A DNA stretch of 49,946 nt from Bacteroidales bacterium. GTDB taxonomy: Bacteria; Bacteroidota; Bacteroidia; Bacteroidales; UBA932. The position numbers and the translations under genes were made by a program. The notes below the pieces were generated by a model. That model had not been told where the DNA came from, did not search any database, and saw nothing but the letters and a program-made list of their open reading frames with translations. The stretch is taken from positions 1-49,946 of the forward strand of contig JAFZWD010000031.1 in NCBI GenBank assembly GCA_017617495.1, in the 5' to 3' direction. Shown here in pieces: positions 42,819 through 49,946 of the stretch (positions within the stretch are counted from its first letter, which is position 1; every line of letters starts with the position of its first letter).

Positions 42819-45800
42819 ATGCACCTGCGCGCGTACATATCTGCATTTGCGGTGACGGCGGCCCTGCTGGGCGGGCCGGCACTCAGCGCGCAGACCGACA
42901 GTACCGCCAAGGCCCAGGCAGACAAACCTGCACCGGTAAAACACTATATCAAACCCCAGGCCAACGGCAAGATTCTGCTGATAGGCACGGTGCTCTCCAC
43001 GGAGGAATACGAGGCCATCCCCAAGGTGGCGGTCATGATTACCGGCACCGAAGAAGGGGTGCTTACGGACGAAAACGGCAACTACCGCATGGAAGTGCCG
43101 GCGGACACAAAGTCCATCACCTACTCCTGCATGGGCTACCTCACCAAGGAACTCAAGCTCACCTATAACCCGGTGGTATTCAAGGTGGTATATCTGGACG
43201 AATCGGCCGAAACGCTCAACGAGGCAGTGGTGACAGCCTTCGGCACAACCCAGAGCAAGGAGAACGTGGTTTCCTCGGTGGACGCCGCCGATACACGCAA
43301 ATTCGGCGGCGGGGACGGCGACCTCTCAACCTCGTTCAGCGGCAACATCGCCGGCATAATGGCCACCCAGCTCAGCGGCGAGCCGGGAGGAGGCTCGCTC
43401 TTCAGCATCCGCGGCTCGTCCACCTTCGGCCGCAGCACCGAGCCCCTCTATATCCTGGACGGCGTCGAGGTCAGCCGCGACGTCATCAACGGCCTCTCGG
43501 CCGAATCCATCGCAACGATGTCCATCCTCAAGGACGCGGGCGCAACGGCGCTCTACGGCTCCAGGGGAGCCAACGGCGCCATCGTGGTAACCACCAAGAC
43601 AGGCACCAGCAGCAACCGCATCAGCATAAACGTACACATGAACGGCACGCTGCTCACCCCGACCGACTTCCAGGGAGTGGCGGACGGCGTCACCTACATG
43701 GAGAACTACAACGAGGCGCGCCTCACCCGCGGAGCGGAGCCCTTCTACCCGCAGGAGAAGATAGACGGCACCCGCAGCCATGCCGACAAATACCTCTACC
43801 CGGACGTGGACTGGTACAAGCTGATATTCAAGGACTTGTCCTACAGCGACCAGACCATCCTGAACGTGCGCGGAGGCGGCAACCGCGTGAACTACTTCCT
43901 GAGCGCGACGGCCTACCACGAGCAGGGAATGCTGCGCGACTCGGACGACGTGGACTACGGCACCAACATCGACTTCCGGCGCTACACGGTGGTGAGTAAC
44001 GTCACCGCCAAGGTTACCAAATACTCCAAGCTGGCCATCCGCATGAACACCCAGTTCGTGTATCAGGACAGGCCCTACTACGGTGTGGACACCATTTTCC
44101 GCTGGGCGATGGAAGCCAATCCGGTGGAATTCAGCCCTACCTATCCGCGCTCCTGGGTGCCCGGAGCAAACTATGTGGTATACGGCAACGCTGTGTCGTG
44201 GGACACCAATTCCACCTCGCTGAACCCCTACGCGGAGCTGTCCAAGGGCTATCGCAAGGCCTACACCAACAATACCACCATGTCGATGCGCTACGACTAC
44301 AACCTGAACAAGCTCGTCAAGGGCCTCAAGTTCTGGGCGCAGGTGGCAATTACCAACAAGGCCTACTCGCAGCGCGTCTACTACCGCAACCCGCACTACT
44401 TCACGCTCACAGGTTATCACGACGATCCCAATACCGGCCGCCGCAGCTACGACCTGGACATGATAGGTTCGGTTGGTACCAACTTCTTCACCTACAACAT
44501 CAACCGCAACGGCTTCCGCAAGCTCACGCTGCAGGGAACGGTGGAATACTCCAGGACCATCCGGGGCGACCATTTCGTTCACGGGGTGCTGGTCTACAAC
44601 CAGGAGAGCAAGGTGGACAACCAGCCCACCACCTACTACCAGACGCTGCCGGAGCGCGAGCAGTCGCTGGCGTTCAGGGGCGGCTACCGCTACAAGATGC
44701 GCTATCTGGCCGAGCTCAACCTGGGCTACAACGGCAGCGAGAACTTCGCCCACGGCATGCGCTGGGGCTTCTTCCCCGCAGTTGCGGGGGGATGGATAAT
44801 CTCGCGCGAGCCCTTCTTCCGCCCGCTCCTGCCGGTGGTTTCCTATCTTAAATTCAAGGCATCCTACGGCCTCTCGGGCAACGACAACATCGCGCAGCGC
44901 TTCCCATATCTGTCCGAGCTGAACATGAACTACGCGACCACCTTCTACAAGGGGTCCAACTCCTTCACGCGCCAGCGGGGCAACGAATACCGGAGCCTGG
45001 GCAACGCCGGCACCACCTGGGAGCTCTCGCGCAAGTTTAATGCGGGCTTCGACGCCACCCTGGGCAAGGACATTACGCTGTCGGCGGAATGGTTCCGCGA
45101 GAACCGCAGCGGCATCTTCATGCAGCTGAACCTGCCCTCGTACATGGGCCTGTCGGGCATGAAGCCCTACGACAACATAGGCGCTGTGCGCAACCAGGGC
45201 GTCGAGAGCAGCATCCGCTACAACCATATGTTCAACGAGAACTTCTACGTGTCGGCAGACGCCAATTTCACCTACGCGCACAACGAAATTACCGCCTACA
45301 ACGAGTCCAAATACAAGAAATACGGCAATACCTCGCGGGTGGGGCACCCGATAGATTCCATCTTCGGGCTTACCGCAGAGGGCCTCTTCGGCAGCCAGGC
45401 CGAGATAGCCGCCTCGCCGGTGCAGACCTACACTCCCGACTACATGCCGGGCGACATAAAGTACAGGGACATCAACGGCGACGGCCGCATCGACGACAAC
45501 GACATGTCGGTGATCGGCAAGCCTACTGTGCCGGAAATCCAGTACGGTTTTGGCGGCACCATCGGCTGGAAGAGCTGGGACCTCTCGCTGCGCTTCCAGG
45601 GCCGCGACAGGGTATCCATCCTCATGATGGACATCCATCCCTTCCGCGACAACTCCCGCCAGGGCTACAACATGATGCAGTGGATAGCCGACGACCACTG
45701 GTCCGAGAACAATCCCAAGGCGGACGCCGCCTACCCGAGGCTGGACTACAAGTATAACCTCAACAACACCGAGCCTTCCACCTTCTGGGTGCGCGACGGC

Positions 45801-45989
45801 CGGTTCCTGCGCCTCAAGCAGGTGGAGCTGGGCTATTCCTTCAAGAAGTCCGCGCGAATCTACCTGCAGGGCTATAACCTGTTCATGCTGAGCCCGTTCA
45901 GGTACTGGGATGCCGAGAAGGGGAGCGGCAACGGCCTTACATATCCCCTCAAGCGTTCCTACCGCCTGGGGCTGAAACTTAGTTTCTGA
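42819..45989 (+). CDS. SusC/RagA-family TonB-linked outer-membrane protein
   Basis: 1056 residues from ATG 42819 (MHLRAYISAFAVTAALLGG). Carboxypeptidase-regulatory-like N-domain (~45-130), plug with the SusC signature PLYILDGVEV, LKDAGATALYGSRGANG and IVVTTKTG, then a large barrel ending YRLGLKLSF. It imports a ligand with the SusD-like lipoprotein encoded 2 bases downstream. No glycoside hydrolase or polysaccharide lyase lies in the window, so the ligand is unknown and may not be a glycan. Confidence 0.95.
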   Translation: MHLRAYISAFAVTAALLGGPALSAQTDSTAKAQADKPAPVKHYIKPQANGKILLIGTVLSTEEYEAIPKVAVMITGTEEGVLTDENGNYRMEVPADTKSITYSCMGYLTKELKLTYNPVVFKVVYLDESAETLNEAVVTAFGTTQSKENVVSSVDAADTRKFGGGDGDLSTSFSGNIAGIMATQLSGEPGGGSLFSIRGSSTFGRSTEPLYILDGVEVSRDVINGLSAESIATMSILKDAGATALYGSRGANGAIVVTTKTGTSSNRISINVHMNGTLLTPTDFQGVADGVTYMENYNEARLTRGAEPFYPQEKIDGTRSHADKYLYPDVDWYKLIFKDLSYSDQTILNVRGGGNRVNYFLSATAYHEQGMLRDSDDVDYGTNIDFRRYTVVSNVTAKVTKYSKLAIRMNTQFVYQDRPYYGVDTIFRWAMEANPVEFSPTYPRSWVPGANYVVYGNAVSWDTNSTSLNPYAELSKGYRKAYTNNTTMSMRYDYNLNKLVKGLKFWAQVAITNKAYSQRVYYRNPHYFTLTGYHDDPNTGRRSYDLDMIGSVGTNFFTYNINRNGFRKLTLQGTVEYSRTIRGDHFVHGVLVYNQESKVDNQPTTYYQTLPEREQSLAFRGGYRYKMRYLAELNLGYNGSENFAHGMRWGFFPAVAGGWIISREPFFRPLLPVVSYLKFKASYGLSGNDNIAQRFPYLSELNMNYATTFYKGSNSFTRQRGNEYRSLGNAGTTWELSRKFNAGFDATLGKDITLSAEWFRENRSGIFMQLNLPSYMGLSGMKPYDNIGAVRNQGVESSIRYNHMFNENFYVSADANFTYAHNEITAYNESKYKKYGNTSRVGHPIDSIFGLTAEGLFGSQAEIAASPVQTYTPDYMPGDIKYRDINGDGRIDDNDMSVIGKPTVPEIQYGFGGTIGWKSWDLSLRFQGRDRVSILMMDIHPFRDNSRQGYNMMQWIADDHWSENNPKADAAYPRLDYKYNLNNTEPSTFWVRDGRFLRLKQVELGYSFKKSARIYLQGYNLFMLSPFRYWDAEKGSGNGLTYPLKRSYRLGLKLSF

Positions 45990-45991
45990 CG

Positions 45992-47875
45992 ATGGGAAGA
46001 AGACTGCTCATAATCGCGATGCTTGCGGCGCTGCTGCCTGCCTGCAACTTCCTCGACGTGGTGCCCAACGGCACTGCCACGGAGGAAGACCTCTTCTCGT
46101 CGTCGCTGGAATGCGAGCGCTATCTCTTCTCGGCCTACGGCTATATGCCGCTCACGATGGCTTTCCGCAGCAGCCCCGACCTCTGCGCCGGCGGCGACCT
46201 CATCTCGGGAGCCAACGGCCTGCCGCGCTACTATCCCTACAAGGGCCTGCTCTACGGCGAGGAGAACTCCAACAACACCTACTTCGGCTTCTGGGAGCCC
46301 ACTTCGCCCGGCTACGAGGGCAAGATAAACGCCTTCCTCACCAAAGGCATCCGCAGCTGCTGGGACATAATCGACAACGTGGACCTGGTGCCGGACTTCA
46401 CCGACGAAAACCGCTCCAGCGTGCGCGGAGAGGCTTATTTCCTGATAGCCTACTACCACTGGCTGCTGATGGAATACTACGGCCCTGCGGTGATAATAGA
46501 CCGCAAGATGCCGGTGAATGCGAGCGAGGACGAGATTCTGCTGCCGCGCTCCGACTGGGACGCCTGCACGCAGTTCGTCTGCGCCATGTACGACAGCGCA
46601 GCCGTCTATCTGCCCACATCCCGCCCGGCGTCCGAAACCGGAAGGGCCACCGCACAGGCCGCCAAGGCGCTCAAGGCCCGCGCCCTGATGTATGCCGCCA
46701 GCCCTCTGGTAAACGGCAATACAGCTTTCGCGGACTTCAAGAGTTACGACGGCACTCCGCTTATTCCGCAGACCTATGATGCGGAGAAATGGCTCATTGC
46801 GCGCGATGCCACCCTGGAGGCGATAGAATTCGCCGAAGCCCACGGCCACCGCCTCTTCGAGGATCCGGCGGGAGCAGGTTGGAGCGATGCGGAGCGCGGC
46901 CGCAACAACTACTACCAGTGCTTCCTCCAGCGCTGGAATTCGCAGGAGTACATCTTTGCGTCGGCCAACCAGACGGCCGCGCAGCAGTTCCAGCAGTTCG
47001 GGGCGCCCCGCCAGTGGGACGCAAGCAAATCGTCCTACACCAGCTACGGTTTCCGTGGCTATCTTACTCCTACACAGCAGATTGCAGAGACCTTCCTCAC
47101 CGACAAGGGCCTGCCGCTCTGGGCCGATCCGGACACCAAGGATGGCTACGAGGCGAACCGCCTTCTCTCCGTAGCGGCAGGGGACTCCACTGCACTGCTC
47201 TTCCGCCATCGCGACCCCCGCTTCTACGCAACCGTGGGTTACGACCGCGGCAGCTACATCTACAACGGCGATACCCTCAGCCTGCATATGCGCTGCAAGG
47301 AGCGCCACGGCTACACCGACAACGTCAAGCACGAATATAACTCCTGCACGGGCTATGTGCTGCAGAAGTTTATCTCCATAAGCACGAACTACACGGACGT
47401 TACAAAGAGCATTACCTATCACGTATACTCGCTGCCGCTGGTAAGGCTCGCCGAGCTCTATCTGGACTATGCCGAAGCCGATTTTGAATACTGGGGAACC
47501 CTAAGCCCCAAGGCCGTTGGGTATCTTGACAAGATTCACGCCCGCGCCGGGCTTCCGCCCTTTGAGACTGCCTGGGCGCAGGTAGGCGGAATGCCGACAG
47601 GGGAGAAGCTGCGTAAAGTACTGCACCAGGAGAATATGGCGGAGCTTGCCTGCGAGGGGCGGCAGTATCACAATATCCGCCGCTGGAATTTGGCGGAGCA
47701 GATACTTGGAGGCCAGCAGGAGGCCCTTGATATCACCGGCCAGACGGCGGCCGACTTCTATCGCATCGCCCCGATGCGCGAGTACGCTACTCGCGTGTTC
47801 GTCTCGCCCTGGCTCGCCATCCCCATGACAGAACTTGACATAAACTATAAACTCGTACAAAATCCAGGTTATTAG
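45992..47875 (+). CDS. SusD/RagB-family lipoprotein
   Basis: 627 residues. Leader LLPACNFLDVVP (lipobox PAC) is classical for SusD. Tetratricopeptide-like helices follow, with SCWDIIDNVDLVPDF, RGEAYFLIAYYHWLLMEYYG, AAKALKARALMYAAS and, in the C-terminal half, YHNIRRWNLAEQIL. It caps the SusC barrel on the cell surface and binds the ligand. Standard gene pair with the preceding gene. Confidence 0.95.
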   Translation: MGRRLLIIAMLAALLPACNFLDVVPNGTATEEDLFSSSLECERYLFSAYGYMPLTMAFRSSPDLCAGGDLISGANGLPRYYPYKGLLYGEENSNNTYFGFWEPTSPGYEGKINAFLTKGIRSCWDIIDNVDLVPDFTDENRSSVRGEAYFLIAYYHWLLMEYYGPAVIIDRKMPVNASEDEILLPRSDWDACTQFVCAMYDSAAVYLPTSRPASETGRATAQAAKALKARALMYAASPLVNGNTAFADFKSYDGTPLIPQTYDAEKWLIARDATLEAIEFAEAHGHRLFEDPAGAGWSDAERGRNNYYQCFLQRWNSQEYIFASANQTAAQQFQQFGAPRQWDASKSSYTSYGFRGYLTPTQQIAETFLTDKGLPLWADPDTKDGYEANRLLSVAAGDSTALLFRHRDPRFYATVGYDRGSYIYNGDTLSLHMRCKERHGYTDNVKHEYNSCTGYVLQKFISISTNYTDVTKSITYHVYSLPLVRLAELYLDYAEADFEYWGTLSPKAVGYLDKIHARAGLPPFETAWAQVGGMPTGEKLRKVLHQENMAELACEGRQYHNIRRWNLAEQILGGQQEALDITGQTAADFYRIAPMREYATRVFVSPWLAIPMTELDINYKLVQNPGY

Positions 47876-47876
47876 A

Positions 47877-49946
47877 ATGAAGCGTTTTATCATCCCTCTA
47901 GTATGCCTGCTGGCAGTTTGCTGCGGCAAGGATAAGATTAATTCGAAACCTCAGACCTACAAGGATGTCGTTGCCGTCGAGCTGCTCCCCAAGCCCAACG
48001 AAGCGACCCTTGTAATCGGCCAGACCTTCCAGATAAGATGGATTGTGCATCCCGAAGACGGTCACGTGAACGATACCTGGTGGACTACCTACAAGAGCGA
48101 CGTCATCACTGTGGACGATAACGGCCTTGTCACCGCTGTCGGGCTGGGTGACGACCGCGTCTTCATGAGAGTGCTTCCGAGCAATTTCGGCGAGCATTAT
48201 CAGTTTCATGTAGTGCCCAATCCTGTGCCTCTTCAGAATCTGTCGCTTTCCCCGTACGATCTTGAGGTAGGAGTCGGTGCCAGCAAGGCACTTGAACTCG
48301 TGTGTTCTCCTTCAACTACGACTCAGAGGGACTTCACCTGGACATCCAATAAAGAAAGCGTTGCCAAGGTGGACGATACCGGAAAAGTTACCGGCGTCAA
48401 GGTCGGTACTGCAACCATTACCGTGACCGAAAACGGAAGCGGACTGAGCGCCAGCGTCGATGTGAGTGTCGTGCAGCCCTTCACATCGCTGGAGGTGGCA
48501 TACCCATCGAAGAAGTTTTTTACGGTCGAGTCGCATGACGGCAAGTCCTGCTATGCCATCGTCGCAGGCCGCCCGTACAATATAGTCTGCAATACAAAGC
48601 CGTCGAATGCCACGGACAAATTGATTTACACCGTTGAAAGCGGTAAGGATCAGTATCTTACCGTGACCTCCGAAGGAGAGATGTGGGGCAGCAAATACGG
48701 CGGGCCGGTTGCCGTTACCGTCAACTCGAGGCTGAACGAAAGCCTCAGCTCGACTTTCTACGTTTTCGTCTATGACGAGCCTACCGGAGTGGAACTTGTG
48801 GGGCGCAATTTCGAGGGAATAGGCCCGAACTGCACCCAGACCTGGACTGTAAGGCCGACGCCCTCCACCGCCTTCCCTTATTTCTCTTACGGGAAACCCA
48901 CAGCGGACGATGACCTCACGGTCAGCCAGAGCGGCACCACCATCACGGTCAAGGCCGCTGCCCTGGAGGACTCGAAACTGAGCACGAGTTCTGCCCGTCG
49001 CTACAGGGAAATTACCTTGAATTATGCGGATTTTGCGACCAAGGTCCGGTTTATGCTCTGCAAGTACGACCCGTTCCAGTGCAAGATAGGCGACGGCCTG
49101 GTAATCAAGGACAACGCCCTCTGCTGCTACGATGGAGGAAACCGCGGATTCGGCGTAGTGGAGGCGTCGGCCTACAACAATTCGTCGGAACCGCCGTTTG
49201 CAATCATTGCTTATATAGGCGAGGAGCAGCTGCTGGATCCTTTCCTGCATCTGACATCCAAGAAGATGGACGTTTCTTCTTTCGGAGCCACGAAGATGAT
49301 AACCGCCTCCGGCGTAACGAAGAAGCTTGCATCGAAGGTCCACGGCATAGCGGTGCCTTATAACGAGTCCTGCTTCTACAGATCGATGTCCCTGAACGGA
49401 TGGTCAGGTATGGGCGAAGGCGAGCAGTATATGGCAACCCAGAAGTGGCTCTACAAAGATACCAAGATGCCGAACGGCCTTACCGGGAACATCCTGCTGG
49501 AGACCCCGGGCGATATGAAGCACAGCGCATATATCAATACGATGGCTTATTTGATCTACAACGCACGCCAAACGGACAGGCAGTACCAGATCTGCCCCGC
49601 AATATATGTGGATTGCGACATTATTATCAAGGATTACAACGCTGTTACCGGCGATGGGATGGGCAACGCTTACACCAATTATTACATCGGTACGCAGAAT
49701 AATTACCCCCGGCTGAACAATGTCTGTCCAGGCCTTTCGGATGTGGGTTATTATACGACACCCTGGCTGCTGCCTACCGTAAAGGATTTGTTTACTGCCT
49801 TCGGCCTGTATACGAATACTTTTACGGACCGTCATTCGATATATGACAAGAATGTCGGCTATGTCAAGTCGGCGCTGGAGAATTCCGTGAAGCAGTTTAC
49901 CGGCAAGACCCGCTATTATTCCAGCAATTACTGGACAAGTAACGAG
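47877..49946 (+). CDS. Large surface lipoprotein with Ig-like domains (3' partial)
   Basis: The frame from ATG 47877 stays open to the last base (690 codons), so the gene continues beyond the window. Leader MKRFIIPLVCLLAVCCGKDK has a lipobox. An Ig-like Big_2 series follows: about residues 30-112, 116-198 (LSLSPYDLEVGVGASKALEL, WTSNKESVAKVDDTGKVTG) and 199-300. The rest shows no family, but the last visible residues YYSSNYWTSNE resemble the YWSS motif of FISUMP domains. Position after SusC/SusD suggests a third, substrate-binding lipoprotein of the locus. Confidence 0.85.
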   Translation, partial: MKRFIIPLVCLLAVCCGKDKINSKPQTYKDVVAVELLPKPNEATLVIGQTFQIRWIVHPEDGHVNDTWWTTYKSDVITVDDNGLVTAVGLGDDRVFMRVLPSNFGEHYQFHVVPNPVPLQNLSLSPYDLEVGVGASKALELVCSPSTTTQRDFTWTSNKESVAKVDDTGKVTGVKVGTATITVTENGSGLSASVDVSVVQPFTSLEVAYPSKKFFTVESHDGKSCYAIVAGRPYNIVCNTKPSNATDKLIYTVESGKDQYLTVTSEGEMWGSKYGGPVAVTVNSRLNESLSSTFYVFVYDEPTGVELVGRNFEGIGPNCTQTWTVRPTPSTAFPYFSYGKPTADDDLTVSQSGTTITVKAAALEDSKLSTSSARRYREITLNYADFATKVRFMLCKYDPFQCKIGDGLVIKDNALCCYDGGNRGFGVVEASAYNNSSEPPFAIIAYIGEEQLLDPFLHLTSKKMDVSSFGATKMITASGVTKKLASKVHGIAVPYNESCFYRSMSLNGWSGMGEGEQYMATQKWLYKDTKMPNGLTGNILLETPGDMKHSAYINTMAYLIYNARQTDRQYQICPAIYVDCDIIIKDYNAVTGDGMGNAYTNYYIGTQNNYPRLNNVCPGLSDVGYYTTPWLLPTVKDLFTAFGLYTNTFTDRHSIYDKNVGYVKSALENSVKQFTGKTRYYSSNYWTSNE

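Noticed and set aside
1..49946. CRISPR arrays, tRNA genes, transposases or prophage genes
   Set aside because: No regularly spaced direct repeats, cloverleaf-like sequences, DDE/serine recombinase motifs or phage structural genes were noticed.

Overview
The window is a high-GC, gene-dense stretch of a Bacteroidota chromosome, most likely from the order Bacteroidales. The evidence is the phylum-specific promoter element TAnnTTTG upstream of most transcription units, a SusC/SusD pair, several TonB-linked outer-membrane proteins, many short lipoprotein leaders, BACON, Ig-like (Big_2) and FISUMP domains, and the gene orders nusB-yajC-ybbR-coaE-DUF5606 and zapA-6S RNA-rny. An uncultured gut or rumen lineage is plausible, but that is inference; no rRNA or tRNA is present to place it.

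Layout. 1-2736: the end of a YebC-family regulator, then a GntR/YtrA-regulated ABC transporter operon under a palindromic operator. 2742-10339: an outer-membrane TonB-family barrel protein, a GSCFA-domain protein, a second outer-membrane protein, a lipoprotein 5'-nucleotidase, and ffh. 10399-20102: an AraC-type regulator, then a tightly packed seven-gene operon (rfbB, a CNNM/CorC-type transporter, gdhA, a receiver-like/PEP-synthase-N fusion, rfbA, a GHMP sugar kinase and a sugar nucleotidyltransferase). 20163-24264: a coiled-coil protein, zapA, probable 6S RNA, RNase Y, and a DsbD whose periplasmic linker carries an in-frame palindromic repeat.

24265-29964 is the accessory part. It is richer in AT and is bracketed by two copies of a composite repeat: a ~105-bp inverted-repeat element (A) followed by a ~210-bp structured element (B). 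Between them lie a HigB/HigA-ImmA toxin-antitoxin pair, a low-molecular-weight phosphatase, a strongly structured candidate leader RNA with its own promoter and terminator, three consecutive lipoprotein genes (33, 53 and 588 residues) and three small unknown proteins. Element A also occurs a third time near the left end.

29965-38938: a minus-strand purine salvage operon (PUR-domain protein, MtaD-like deaminase, two tandem purine nucleoside phosphorylases with a diagnostic N/D difference), then the nusB operon with a FISUMP lipoprotein appended, a glutaminyl cyclase lipoprotein and the RNase P RNA. 38939-49946: rimO, a TonB-dependent receptor divergent from a SusC/SusD locus, and a large Ig-like lipoprotein open at the right edge.

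The most interesting signals are the candidate attenuator RNA at 26541-26773, the A/B repeat families flanking the accessory island, the repeat inserted in dsbD, the receiver-PEP-synthase fusion without a phosphohistidine domain, and the paralogous phosphorylases. No CRISPR array, transposase, integrase or reverse transcriptase was seen.
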